64,000 nucleotides of DNA from an uncultured Eubacterium sp. (GCA_910584245.1 CAJTZF010000001.1:98655-162654); one strand, 5' to 3'. Shown: positions 1-8,862, numbered from the stretch's first letter. Notes: generated from the sequence alone by a model not told the origin. A program made the numbers and translations.

Positions 1-234
1 TCTGACGGCGCACTCGGCTTTGGTTCGGCGCTTTCCGTCACAACCGGCGTTGGCGTTGGTTTCATCGTCGGCTTTTCCTCTGACGGCGCACTCGGCTTTG
101 GTTCGGCGCTTTCCGTCACAACCGGCGTTGGCGTTGGTTTCATCGTCGGCTTTTCCTCTGACGGCGCACTCGGCTTTGGTTCAGCGCTTTCCGTCACAGC
201 CGGCGTTGGCGTTGGTTTCATCGTCGGAGCCATC
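1..234 (-). repeat. 78-bp tandem repeat, three copies
   Basis: Units begin at 1, 79 and 157, each 78 bp (26 codons), nearly identical; the copy at 157-234 diverges most. They encode the Pro/Thr/Glu tail of the surface protein on the minus strand and may continue beyond the window edge. The length is a multiple of three, so copy-number change would keep the frame. Confidence 0.95.
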
Positions 235-1964
235 GTTGGGGTAGGTAAAGGATCGTGGTCTAATATTGCCACACGGCATTCCGCTTTGATCTGATCCTTT
301 AAATTCTTTACATCACCCACTGTATCCAAAACTTGTGCATTATTATCCGCACAGAACAAGAACGTATAGTTCCCAGTTTTTGCCCCATCAAAAGCCTGTA
401 AAAAATACTTGCCAGGATGTTCTTCGGATACCATGAGGCCGATCAAGTTGTTCCAGTCTGTTTTCTCCAATATTTCTGGTTCATCACTTTCCCAATAATC
501 TGTTTTTATTACGTAAACGTAATCAAACTCATATAACATCCATTCTTCTACTTTATCACTGCTTATTATATTTCCGTCTACATCTTTCCATATTAGTTCA
601 AAATATATATTTTCATCCGGAACCGTGCCGTCCTCCTTCATTGCAATTCTGCTTAACGCCACCTCGGACGGCGCCGAAATAATATCTATACTTCCAATTT
701 CTTTCGGCTCCTCCTCGCCCTGCATGCCTACCGACCACGTACCTCTGTTATACATTAGCTGGTAGCCAAAATCCGTACTCTTTTGGGATAGGACAAAATT
801 ACCACTGGATGCATTTTGCCCCACTGCTGAAATATAGGGCCATCCCGTGTTAAAGTATCCCGGAAAAAGACGGCTATCCGTCTGAAATTGAGTCGTGCCG
901 GTCACAATACCCTCTATCATCAATGTACTTTGCTTATTTACTACAAGAATTCCCCGTTCCTCCTGCTGGTTATCCACACCAGTAAAGTTCCCGGAAATCG
1001 TCACATCATTAACCGCATTTAAATCCAGACAGCCTCCCCGCTGTAGCGTGATGTTTCCATAAGAAGTCGTCTTTGACGCCAGACACCCTTTATCCGCCAC
1101 CACAATATTACCCACATTTTCTACGGTTGCATCTGTAATGGAACTTTTGCTCAGCGTCAGCGTTGTATTTTCATTTCCATAGTACACCTTTGCATTTGCA
1201 TAATCATATTCGCCGCCAGCGATATTGATTTCCGCCTGGCTGTTTTTACTGACGTCTACTCTGTCCCGTACAGTAACTTTCGTATCAAGATTTACCGTCG
1301 CGGTTCCACGATAGGGAACTTTGTTATCGCCTTCTGCTTCATGCCCCATATAAATAGCCTGAAACATCGTTTTTGAGTTTGAATTTCTGACGGTCAATGA
1401 CGCATTTGACCCAATCTGTGTATTGGAGTATCCTCCAGCATACACCGTCGGAAGCAGCTCCTTCTCCGTGCCGCCAAGCGGTCCAAATTCACCTTCACCG
1501 CCATCCAGCCAGCTTTTTACGTTATCAAATGTCAAGCCGTGCCCCGCAAGGAAAATTTCCCGGTGGGGTACGCTGCCCAACGCATTCGTAGATTCAAAAG
1601 TCAATTCAATGTCCTGAAAACAGACATCACCTTCCAGCTGGATCGGACTCCGGCTGTTTAATATGCCATTTTCCGTTCCACGGATCACAGTATTTGCCGG
1701 AATTTTTACTGGAAGCATTCTGTTATCCGTATCAACATCCTTCCCAATCGTAACTAACCCAGTCACTGTAATGGGACTTTTATGTTGTTGTAACGCCTCC
1801 ATAAATTCTTCCCTTGTAGTGACAGTGACCCCATTTTCCTCCTCCGCGAGCCGGTTTGCGTGCGATATGCCCGCAGCCGCGGCAGACACAGGTTGAGAAA
1901 ACCCGCTGGCGAGCAATACCGCTGTCATAAAAACAGACAGCCCCTTCCTTATTCTAACTTTCAT
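1..1964 (-). CDS. Secreted repeat-tailed surface protein (3' end outside window)
   Basis: The frame is open from ATG 1964 (AGGAGG 10 bases upstream) to the window edge, giving 654 visible codons with no stop, so the C-terminus is missing. The N-terminus has two basic residues, a hydrophobic stretch and an Ala-rich cleavage region around residues 1-33, a typical signal peptide. Residues about 45-420 are rich in short Val/Ile/Thr strands with regularly spaced Asn and Gly, suggesting a beta-helix or adhesin-like solenoid. A more acidic domain follows to about 565. From about residue 577 there are 26-residue Pro/Thr/Ser/Glu repeats, a wall-spanning or linker tail. I do not recognise a catalytic motif. 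Role as a cell-surface adhesin or polysaccharide-binding protein is inference; an anchor could lie beyond the edge. Confidence 0.7.
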   Translation of the reverse strand, partial: MKVRIRKGLSVFMTAVLLASGFSQPVSAAAAGISHANRLAEEENGVTVTTREEFMEALQQHKSPITVTGLVTIGKDVDTDNRMLPVKIPANTVIRGTENGILNSRSPIQLEGDVCFQDIELTFESTNALGSVPHREIFLAGHGLTFDNVKSWLDGGEGEFGPLGGTEKELLPTVYAGGYSNTQIGSNASLTVRNSNSKTMFQAIYMGHEAEGDNKVPYRGTATVNLDTKVTVRDRVDVSKNSQAEINIAGGEYDYANAKVYYGNENTTLTLSKSSITDATVENVGNIVVADKGCLASKTTSYGNITLQRGGCLDLNAVNDVTISGNFTGVDNQQEERGILVVNKQSTLMIEGIVTGTTQFQTDSRLFPGYFNTGWPYISAVGQNASSGNFVLSQKSTDFGYQLMYNRGTWSVGMQGEEEPKEIGSIDIISAPSEVALSRIAMKEDGTVPDENIYFELIWKDVDGNIISSDKVEEWMLYEFDYVYVIKTDYWESDEPEILEKTDWNNLIGLMVSEEHPGKYFLQAFDGAKTGNYTFLFCADNNAQVLDTVGDVKNLKDQIKAECRVAILDHDPLPTPTMAPTMKPTPTPAVTESAEPKPSAPSEEKPTMKPTPTPVVTESAEPKPSAPSEEKPTMKPTPTPVVTESAEPKPSAPS

Positions 1965-2071
1965 ATATCATTATCCTCCTATCCGATTCAAATATTTTAC
2001 ATAGGATTATACTTCATAACGATAATTTTGTACAGTAGAATAAGATATTTTTATTCATTTTTTTCTTTCTA

Positions 2072-2956
2072 TTACGATCCAACAACCGTGCCTCCGTTTG
2101 GATGGAGGACCTGACCTGTCATATAGCTGGCATCATCTGAGGCAAGAAAAACATAACAGGGAGAAACCTCACACGGCTGTCCTGCTCTCATCATCGGGAC
2201 TTGCGAAGTTTTCGTGCCAAAAGTACGGACCTCCTCTGCCGAATACGAGGCGGGAATCAGCGGCGTCCAAATAGGACCAGGCGCTACCGCATTTACACGG
2301 ATTCCTTTTTCCGCAAGAGAAAGTGAAAGGGATCTCGTCAGGGCAACAATCGCGCCCTTTGTAGAACTATAATCAATCAAATCCCGGTTTCCCTCATAGG
2401 CGGTGACAGAAGTTGTATTGATAATAGCACTTCCTTTTTTCATATGTGGCAACGCATATTGAATTAAGTAAAAAAATGAAAATACATTATTTCTAAATGT
2501 GAATTCCAGCTGCTCATGTGAAATATCCAGTATGCTGCGCTGTACATACTGAACTGCATGATTATTTACAAGAATGTCAAGCTTCCCAAAACAATCTATT
2601 GTCTCGTCCACACACTTCTGTGCAAAACGAGGACTTTTCAGATCCCCCTTTAGCAGCAGGCAGCTGCCGCCCAGCTCTTGTATCCTGTCCGCCGTTTCTT
2701 TGGCATCACACTCCTCGTCATAATAGACAAGCGCTACCTCAGCCCCTTCTTTGACAAAGTCATAGGCAATGGCCCTGCCAATGCCGCTATCTCCCCCGGT
2801 AATAAGGGCGACCTTGCCTTCCAGCTTCCTAAGCGTCTTACCACATTCAGATATCGGAAGCGGCTCCATTATATACTCAAGACCAGGCTGACAGTCCTGA
2901 TGCTGTGGTGGAAACGAAGTGGGAAAATGTTTACAGTCGGTTATATTTCGGTTCAT
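2072..2956 (-). CDS. SDR family oxidoreductase, general-stress type
   Basis: NAD(P)-dependent short-chain dehydrogenase of 294 residues. The cofactor motif TGGDSGIG is at residues 53-60, NNHA at 131-134, and the catalytic Ser183, Tyr196 and Lys200 (YSSTK) are all present. The extended N-terminus of about 45 residues (with the PQHQ motif) and GGDSGIG instead of the usual GxxxGIG are typical of the Bacillus YhdF/YhxC/GsiB-type stress-associated SDR subgroup. Substrate is unknown. The ATG has GGAGG upstream, but this site lies in the loop of a potential hairpin (2957-2998). It is divergent from the XRE regulator gene, with 150 bp between the two starts. Confidence 0.88.
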   Translation of the reverse strand: MNRNITDCKHFPTSFPPQHQDCQPGLEYIMEPLPISECGKTLRKLEGKVALITGGDSGIGRAIAYDFVKEGAEVALVYYDEECDAKETADRIQELGGSCLLLKGDLKSPRFAQKCVDETIDCFGKLDILVNNHAVQYVQRSILDISHEQLEFTFRNNVFSFFYLIQYALPHMKKGSAIINTTSVTAYEGNRDLIDYSSTKGAIVALTRSLSLSLAEKGIRVNAVAPGPIWTPLIPASYSAEEVRTFGTKTSQVPMMRAGQPCEVSPCYVFLASDDASYMTGQVLHPNGGTVVGS

Positions 2957-2998
2957 AGTCTGCTTCCTCCTTTTTACTATCCTATGAAAAAGCAGACT
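2957..2998 (-). promoter_or_regulatory. Hairpin enclosing the SDR ribosome binding site
   Basis: Perfect 9-bp arms AGTCTGCTT (2998-2990 read on the minus strand) and AAGCAGACT (2965-2957) enclose a 24-base loop that contains GGAGG (2970-2966). The second arm ends one base before the ATG at 2956. Folding would hide the initiation region. A role in translation control is inference. Confidence 0.5.
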
Positions 2999-3059
2999 TT
3001 ACGTTAATGCATAGTTTCTTACCGGGCAACATTTTTTCCTTTTGTTTCTTCTGAATCCA

Positions 3060-3088
3060 TTGTATTCAACATAGAAACGGCCTATAAT
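3060..3088 (+). promoter_or_regulatory. Sigma-A promoter for the XRE/ABC operon
   Basis: TTGTAT at 3060-3065, a 17-base spacer and a consensus TATAAT at 3083-3088. Transcription would start near 3095, only about a dozen bases before the start codon, so the leader would be very short. Confidence 0.6.
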
Positions 3089-3106
3089 ACTATTGAGGTG
3101 ATACTA

Positions 3107-4228
3107 TTGAAAGAATTAAAAATTGGCCACATCCTTGTCGAACACCGGCGCCGGCGCAATATCACACAGGAAGAACTGGCAGAATATATCGGCGTTTCCA
3201 AGGCCTCTGTTTCCAAATGGGAAACGGCCACTACCTACCCCGACATTACGCTTCTTCCCCAATTGGCAACCTTTTTTAATATTAGTATTGACGAACTGGT
3301 CGGATACGAACCGCAGATGACAAAAACAGATATCCGCAAACTGTATACACAAATTTCCCACGACTTTTCCAAAAAACCATTTCATGAAGTTATGGAATAT
3401 TGCCGTGAAATTACTAAAAAATATTTCTCATGTGCGCCCCTGCTATTTCAGATCGGCTGCCTATATGTGAACCACTGTGCATTCGCCAAGACACCCCCGG
3501 AAACGCTTGCTGTTCTGGAAGAAGCCATCGACCTGTTTATCCGCGTAAAGGAAGAAAGTGACCAAGTATATCTGATCAACCAGGCTGTCAATATGGAGGC
3601 GTTCTGTCTGCTGAAACTAGGCAGGGAACAGGAAGTCATTGAGCTGCTCTCCGGGTCCATTTCTCTTCGGATTGCATCGGAGCCGCTACTGTCACAATCT
3701 TATAAGATGGCCGGAGATGTGGAAAAAGCAAAACAAATTTTGCAGGCTGGAATATACCAGATCACCATTGAACTGCTAAATCTCCTGCTTCCCTATATGG
3801 AACTCTGCGAAAAAGACGATGGATTATTTGAAGAAATCTGCCGCCGAACGCTGGCAATCACAAAAATCTTCCATCTGGAAACACTGCATCCGTCTGTTTT
3901 GCTGACCGTATATTTTTCCATCGCGCACAATTTTTACAGGCGCGGAAATAAAGAAAAAACACTCGATATGCTTGAGAAATACACGGAACTGGCTTTATCC
4001 GGTATTTATCCGCTCCGGCTCCACGGGGACTCCTTTTTCACTCTCCTTGACGATTGGCTGGAGGAAAATCTTCCTCTAGGAAACCAGCTGCCAAAAGAAG
4101 AAGCGGTTATACGAAAAAATATAACAGAAGCGCTTACCGATACCGGCCTATTCGCCGGCCTGTCAGATGACGCACGGTTTCAGAAAATTATTCACACATT
4201 AAAAAATGAGGAGGAACTCCGATTATGA
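3107..4228 (+). CDS. XRE-family regulator with C-terminal helical repeats
   Basis: A 373-residue cytoplasmic regulator. Residues about 6-64 form a Cro/C1-type helix-turn-helix (QEELAEYIGVSKASVSKWE is the recognition unit). The remaining 300 residues are helical and resemble TPR-like repeats, as in regulators that bind a peptide or other effector. I chose TTG 3107, six bases after GAGGTG (3095-3100); GTG 3098 is the other option but overlaps that site. Its stop overlaps the start of the downstream ABC ATPase gene (ATGA), so the three genes are translationally coupled. It probably controls the transporter it is encoded with; the ligand is unknown. Confidence 0.8.
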   Translation: MKELKIGHILVEHRRRRNITQEELAEYIGVSKASVSKWETATTYPDITLLPQLATFFNISIDELVGYEPQMTKTDIRKLYTQISHDFSKKPFHEVMEYCREITKKYFSCAPLLFQIGCLYVNHCAFAKTPPETLAVLEEAIDLFIRVKEESDQVYLINQAVNMEAFCLLKLGREQEVIELLSGSISLRIASEPLLSQSYKMAGDVEKAKQILQAGIYQITIELLNLLLPYMELCEKDDGLFEEICRRTLAITKIFHLETLHPSVLLTVYFSIAHNFYRRGNKEKTLDMLEKYTELALSGIYPLRLHGDSFFTLLDDWLEENLPLGNQLPKEEAVIRKNITEALTDTGLFAGLSDDARFQKIIHTLKNEEELRL

Positions 4229-5136
4229 ACGCTGTCGCATTAAACGGTCTATGTAAAATCTATCCCGGCGGCAAAAAAGCCGTCGATTTCATCCATATAC
4301 AGCTAGCCACAGGCCAAGTATTCGGATTTCTTGGTCCGAATGGCGCCGGAAAAACCACTACCGTGAAAATGCTAGTCGGACTGCTGGCTCCCACCCAGGG
4401 GAACTGCACTATTTTCGGTATAGATCCCGCCCTAAACCCGGAAAAAGTACACGCTCTCTCCGGTGTGGTCACCGAACACGCGCAAATGTATGATTCACTG
4501 ACGGGGATTCAAAACCTAATATTTTACGGCTCGGTATTCGGGCTTAGCTCTTCTGAAAGCAAAAAACGGGGCCTGGCTCTTTTAGAACAACTGGAGTTGA
4601 CGAACGCGGCCGGTGAAAAGCTTTCCGCCTACTCGACCGGTATGAGACAACGGCTCTCTTTAGCGCGAGCGCTCATTCACCAGCCAAAAATTCTATTTCT
4701 GGATGAACCCACTTCCGGCCTTGATCCGGAAAGTGCACAAAACGTTCATGAAATGATACGCCGCCTGGCATTTGAAAATGGTATTACAGTTTTTCTCTGT
4801 ACACACCAGCTCCGTTACGCACAGGAGGTTTGTACGCGCTACGGACTTATGGATGAAGGGCGGCTGCTGGCAGAAGGAACGTTAGAGTCCCTCCGCGCCA
4901 AATTGTGCAGTGGCAGGACAATCAAAATAAAAGCCGATGGCGTCCCAAACGAATTTTTACCTTACCAGACCGGCAATGGCATCTTTGAAATTCCTGTTCA
5001 ATCCGAAGAAGAAGTCCCACAGGCTGCCCGCAAAATCATAGAAGCCGGCGGAAATCTGTACCATATATCGACCAAGCTGCCATCTTTGGAAGATCTTTAT
5101 TTTCATCTGACAAAAGGGGAGGAGAACGTGAAATGA
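4225..5136 (+). CDS. ABC transporter ATP-binding protein (ABC-2/NatA type)
   Basis: A 303-residue ATPase that powers the permease encoded next to it. Walker A GPNGAGKTT is at residues 37-45, the signature YSTGMRQR at 136-143, Walker B LFLDEP at 157-162 and the H-loop is in CTHQL. About 80 residues follow the nucleotide-binding domain, as in NatA, CcmA and DrrA-type exporters. It overlaps the regulator gene by four bases and the permease gene by four bases. Export of sodium, a drug or a peptide are all possible; the sequence does not decide. Confidence 0.88.
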   Translation: MNAVALNGLCKIYPGGKKAVDFIHIQLATGQVFGFLGPNGAGKTTTVKMLVGLLAPTQGNCTIFGIDPALNPEKVHALSGVVTEHAQMYDSLTGIQNLIFYGSVFGLSSSESKKRGLALLEQLELTNAAGEKLSAYSTGMRQRLSLARALIHQPKILFLDEPTSGLDPESAQNVHEMIRRLAFENGITVFLCTHQLRYAQEVCTRYGLMDEGRLLAEGTLESLRAKLCSGRTIKIKADGVPNEFLPYQTGNGIFEIPVQSEEEVPQAARKIIEAGGNLYHISTKLPSLEDLYFHLTKGEENVK

Positions 5137-5921
5137 ATCATAAAATAACTGCGATTATAAAAAAAGACATCGGGAGCATTACCTCAAACAAGCGAATGTT
5201 TACCACTCTGCTCGTCGTTCCCATTGTGCTGACGATCTTTTTACCGACCATTTTCATTCTGGTACTCCATTTTGTACCAGCGGAGGGCCAAAGTCTGCTA
5301 AAGCTGTTGAAAATGCTTCCAATCTATGTGCAGAGCGGAAATTCCCTGCACGGCTTCATTGAACTGTTACTCAATTATATCCTGCCCGTCTTTTTCCTTA
5401 TGATACCAATTATGGCCTCATCGGTTATGGCGGCCTCGTCTTTTGTCGGTGAAAAGGAAAAGCGGACGCTCGAAACCCTTTTATACTGCCCCCTGTCTTT
5501 AAAATCTATTTTTCGGTCCAAAGTAGCGGCTGCTTTTCTCCTCAGCATGTTTGTCTCCTCCATTTCATTCGCCGCTATGCTTACGGTAGTAGAAATTGAG
5601 ACATATGTTATCACGGGCAGTTTCGTAATTCCGCATCCCAAATGGCTTCTGGTTATGCTGCTCGTCTCACCCGCCATCTCGCTTATCGCCATCACCTTAA
5701 CTGTTCGTGTATCCGCCAAGGCGCAAAGTGTAGAAGACGCACAGCAGAGAGCCGTTTTCCTTTTAATGCCGTTGCTTCTCCTGATGATAGGGCAATTTAC
5801 CGGCATTCTTTTCATCAATACGTGGATTCTGCTTTTGCTCGGTACCTTTTGTTCGCTGCTCGCCGCACTGCTTCTCAAAAAATGTATAGGCAGCTTCAAA
5901 TACGAGACATTATTAAAATAG
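5133..5921 (+). CDS. ABC-2 type permease
   Basis: A 262-residue integral membrane protein with a hydrophobic segment after residue 25, an extracytoplasmic loop, and about five further membrane spans. The motif VGEKEKRTLETLLYCPLS between spans is the conserved cytoplasmic loop of NatB-like ABC-2 permeases. It is the partner of the preceding ATPase and overlaps it by four bases. The operon seems to end here: no gene follows for about 90 bases, which hold repeated TTTTAGAGG-like elements but no clear hairpin terminator. Confidence 0.82.
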   Translation: MNHKITAIIKKDIGSITSNKRMFTTLLVVPIVLTIFLPTIFILVLHFVPAEGQSLLKLLKMLPIYVQSGNSLHGFIELLLNYILPVFFLMIPIMASSVMAASSFVGEKEKRTLETLLYCPLSLKSIFRSKVAAAFLLSMFVSSISFAAMLTVVEIETYVITGSFVIPHPKWLLVMLLVSPAISLIAITLTVRVSAKAQSVEDAQQRAVFLLMPLLLLMIGQFTGILFINTWILLLLGTFCSLLAALLLKKCIGSFKYETLLK

Positions 5922-6012
5922 ACGTTTTAGAGGTTTTTTAGAGGCTTTTTTAGTAAAATAGAACTACACATCTGCAAATACAAAAATGGGCCTGGCGAAA
6001 GGAAGTGATACA

Positions 6013-6474
6013 ATGCAAATTCAAAAATGCAAAAAGGATTCCTTTATTGTAATAGGAAAAGAGGGATCCACATCAGATGGAGCGAACTTCATTCAAACGT
6101 TATGGAACAATGCAAATTCCCACTTTGAGGAAATTCAACACCTGGCAAAGAAAAATAAAAATGGCAACATCAACGGAATATGGGGAGCAATGTCTGATTT
6201 TTCCCGCTCTTTTCATCCGTGGGAGGACTTTAGTAAAGGACTTTATCTTGCGGGAATAGAATGCACTGACGACGCACAAGCTCCTGACGGTTGGACAAAA
6301 TGGGAGATTCCCGGCTATGAATATATTTATGTGGAACAAGAAAACAACGATACTTTTTCGGAAGTAATAAAATATTTGAAAAAGAATGATGTTTCATTAG
6401 CAGGGGCAGTACATGATTTTACCTGCCCACAGACGGGGAAAGGCTATATCTTTTTCCCGATTAGAAAGCTGTAA
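6013..6474 (+). CDS. GyrI-like / effector-binding domain protein
   Basis: A 153-residue single-domain protein. The order of strands and the sequences GIWGAMSD, YLAGIECTDD and WTKWEIPGYEYIYV match the GyrI-like small-molecule-binding fold, also found as the effector domain of AraC and MerR regulators. There is no DNA-binding domain. I chose ATG 6013 because AAAGGAAGTG sits just upstream; an in-frame ATG at 5986 would add nine residues with no good ribosome site. It is followed 29 bases later by the DUF3795-like gene, probably co-transcribed. A role in binding a toxic small molecule is inference. Confidence 0.65.
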   Translation: MQIQKCKKDSFIVIGKEGSTSDGANFIQTLWNNANSHFEEIQHLAKKNKNGNINGIWGAMSDFSRSFHPWEDFSKGLYLAGIECTDDAQAPDGWTKWEIPGYEYIYVEQENNDTFSEVIKYLKKNDVSLAGAVHDFTCPQTGKGYIFFPIRKL

Positions 6475-6503
6475 AAAATAAGAGTTTACGGAGGAAACCT
6501 ATA

Positions 6504-6938
6504 ATGAAATCTATTTGCGGAATTGATTGTACAAAATGCGAATTAAATAGTACCTGTAATGGTTGTTTGGAAACAAACGGCCAACCTTTTAGAGCAGAAT
6601 GCATTGTCGCTTCATACTGTAAAAAGGGAACGGCCGCATTAAGCGAATTAAAGGAAAAACTGATTACTGCATGTAAGCTCCTCAATATTCCGGATATGGA
6701 ACAATTAACAGAGCTTCACGCACTTAAAGGCTCCTTTGCTAATATTGAATATGTTTTGCCAAACGGACAGACGGTAAAGTTTTGGGATGACAACAGAATT
6801 TATCTAGGGAACCAGCTACACAAAAAGAACAGCGACAGATATTATGGCATTGTTGCTGATGAAAAATACCTCATGGTATCAGAATACGGTGATTATGGTT
6901 CCGACGCAGAAATTATCGTATTCAAACAATGGAATTAA
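6504..6938 (+). CDS. Cys-rich DUF3795-like protein
   Basis: A 144-residue protein whose first 40 residues contain seven cysteines in the pattern CGIDCTKCELNSTCNGC followed by two more, resembling the metal-binding N-terminus of DUF3795 proteins. The second half looks like a small alpha/beta domain with many aromatic residues. AGGAGG-like GGAGGAAACCTATA precedes the ATG. Function is unknown; zinc or iron-sulphur binding is inferred from the cysteines. It lies downstream of the GyrI-like gene and converges with the gene at 6993. Confidence 0.6.
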   Translation: MKSICGIDCTKCELNSTCNGCLETNGQPFRAECIVASYCKKGTAALSELKEKLITACKLLNIPDMEQLTELHALKGSFANIEYVLPNGQTVKFWDDNRIYLGNQLHKKNSDRYYGIVADEKYLMVSEYGDYGSDAEIIVFKQWN

Positions 6939-6992
6939 ACAGAAAAAATCTCTCCTCCCCAGTATCGCGATGCCGTTAGTACCCGCCCACTT

Positions 6993-8267
6993 CTAATACA
7001 CGATAGGAATATTCCGCTCCTTTTTTTGTATGGAATTGGATAAGTAGCGGAATGTTCCGTCGCCAAAGGGACGCACGGTTATGATATTTGTAAACGCACA
7101 GTCCGAATCATAATCCGGCCATACTCCATCTACAAAAAGGGTCAGCGTTCCATCCGGGTTTTCTGTAACATCCACCACTTCCCCAAATGGCGGATACGGT
7201 CTTGAAACAATCATTTCATATGGATAGCTATCTGTAGCCGCATGATAACCGCATATTTCCCTTATCTGTTCTTTCGTGACCGAAAAGTATGTAGTCATGA
7301 TCCGTTCATATATTTGTGCAGGTATCTCCCCATTTTCTGGCTGAAGGTTTTCTCCCATATACATGCGGTACAGGTCCTCAAACATACAAGGCATCACAAT
7401 CTCCTGCACATTGCTGCTGTCCCAGTCCGTCACAAGTACATTGTAATTGACATAACTAAGTCCGGATATATATTTTTCCGTCAGCTCCCTGCACTGGTCT
7501 GAAAGCGGGTCTATCCGCCAGAACTGGCGCAAACTGGAATGATAAATCTGTATTTTATAAGAATAAATGAAATACCCCTTTTCCGTCAGTTTTATTTTTT
7601 CAATATCGCTGACCGAAATAGATCTTATGTCCGGTATACCTCCCTCTTTCCATCCAATCTGGATATAAAAGGTCTGCAATTTTCCTTCCCTGTGTATGAA
7701 AGTATAAGCTCCTATAAGCCCATCTACATTAATGTCAAAAATTGTGACCTTGGCATCCTGTTTCTTTAAATAAGCACAATAAAAATCCCGGACTACACTA
7801 TGATTCTCCATGTTGGCGCCCTCTGTAACACTTACATAGCCAGCCTCTCCAAGCAGTGAAACGACTTCATTTCTCTGTTTCCTGGAAAAGCCACTAACGG
7901 TGTAAGAACCGGGTGGATCTCCTCCCGCTGTTATATCCCTGTAAACTTCCTTAACCTGTGTGGCTGCCGCTAATACCTTTCCTTCCAGTTCTTTTTTTTC
8001 GTCCTCGCGGAGCAGGCACTCTGATTGTTCAGAAAAATACTGTAATAATGGAGATTCTTTCGGTTCTTCTCCTATCCCAGCCACCCCGGTATCGCTACTG
8101 GCAGTACTATTTTCAGAAATTTTCACATCTAATTCCCAGACTTCTCTCCGATCCTTTTCATCTGCTTTTTCCCGCCAGTTTGTAATGAAACTTCCCGCTG
8201 CCAATACTAAAAATAACAGGATAAATATACCTCCCCATTTTTTGAATAACCATTTTACCTCTCCCAT
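6993..8267 (-). CDS. Membrane-anchored protein of unknown function (DUF6070-like)
   Basis: A 424-residue protein with a single N-terminal membrane segment (about residues 12-29) after a basic start, and a large presumably extracytoplasmic domain. The C-terminal section with LFVDGVWPDYDSDCAF and TVRPFGDGTFRYLSN resembles DUF6070 proteins common in Lachnospiraceae, which is recognition from memory and not certain. There is no lipobox. The start ATG 8267 has GGGGGA eight bases upstream. A very short reading frame ends just before it. Function is not known. Confidence 0.6.
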   Translation of the reverse strand: MGEVKWLFKKWGGIFILLFLVLAAGSFITNWREKADEKDRREVWELDVKISENSTASSDTGVAGIGEEPKESPLLQYFSEQSECLLREDEKKELEGKVLAAATQVKEVYRDITAGGDPPGSYTVSGFSRKQRNEVVSLLGEAGYVSVTEGANMENHSVVRDFYCAYLKKQDAKVTIFDINVDGLIGAYTFIHREGKLQTFYIQIGWKEGGIPDIRSISVSDIEKIKLTEKGYFIYSYKIQIYHSSLRQFWRIDPLSDQCRELTEKYISGLSYVNYNVLVTDWDSSNVQEIVMPCMFEDLYRMYMGENLQPENGEIPAQIYERIMTTYFSVTKEQIREICGYHAATDSYPYEMIVSRPYPPFGEVVDVTENPDGTLTLFVDGVWPDYDSDCAFTNIITVRPFGDGTFRYLSNSIQKKERNIPIVY

Positions 8268-8270
8268 GAA

Positions 8271-8376
8271 TCATTTCCCCCTATATTTCCTTTCACTGGT
8301 CCTCCGCAGCCGCTCCGAATACCACTGCAGGTCATAACCGCCTTTCAAAAAAATATCCGCGCACTTCTTTTTTCAC
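8271..8376 (-). pseudogene. Short reading frame split at a seven-T run
   Basis: A GTG at 8376 follows GGGGGAT by five bases and opens a frame that stops after 14 codons. At the run of seven Ts (8353-8347 on the minus strand), loss of one T would join it to a downstream frame ending in LQWYSERLRRTSERKYRGK and a TGA at 8273-8271, four bases before the next gene's ATG. The intact product would be about 34 residues, basic and amphipathic. It could be a decayed mini-gene, a slippage-controlled leader peptide, or chance. Confidence 0.3.
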
Positions 8377-8398
8377 TTTCTATCCCCCTATAACATTT

Positions 8399-8426
8399 AT
8401 ATTACACATGTAAGAATTTATGGCAA
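8399..8426 (-). promoter_or_regulatory. Putative sigma-A promoter of the 8.3-kb gene
   Basis: On the minus strand TTGCCA (8426-8421), a 16-base spacer and TAATAT (8404-8399), upstream of the mini-ORF and the membrane-anchored gene. Confidence 0.4.
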
Positions 8427-8457
8427 AAAATAAACATTTCATAATTCTTCCCTTTTT

Positions 8458-8862
8458 TCACGTATGCATTTGGGATACCGCTTTCCTCAAATCAGCAATA
8501 TAAGCGGCTTGCTGCTTTTTCAGGTATGATTTAACAAACAAATTCATGATCGGATTTTTTACCTGCACTTCTTCTGTAAAAGTTATTTTCGTACCTCCGT
8601 CACAGCTCTCGAATATGCCAGTCCAGTTACCCTTCATATTACTATTTTCCATAGCAAACCGATACTCACGGCAGGGCTCTTTCGACGTGATATGGAAATG
8701 GGTAACAAATCCGTCTTTTGTATACTCGTCAAAATGGCTTTCATCTATTACTTCTACTTTAGATAAATCATTTCTCCAGGAATAATTTTGGTTGTCGGTA
8801 ATAATATTCCACACCGTTTTATTGTCACATAGAAATTGTGCTGTTACTGTTGAACGTTTCAT
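8458..8862 (-). CDS. SRPBCC family protein
   Basis: A 134-residue single-domain protein of the polyketide-cyclase/START-like (SRPBCC) fold. Diagnostic stretches are VWNIITDNQNYSWRNDLSKV near the start, GNWTGIFESCDGGTKITFTE in the middle and a long C-terminal helix. The fold makes a hydrophobic pocket for a small lipid or cofactor; no ligand can be named. I chose ATG 8862, with GAGGTG upstream; a GTG at 8874 would add four residues but overlaps this ribosome site. It stands alone, in a region where neighbouring genes are unrelated. Confidence 0.7.
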   Translation of the reverse strand: MKRSTVTAQFLCDNKTVWNIITDNQNYSWRNDLSKVEVIDESHFDEYTKDGFVTHFHITSKEPCREYRFAMENSNMKGNWTGIFESCDGGTKITFTEEVQVKNPIMNLFVKSYLKKQQAAYIADLRKAVSQMHT

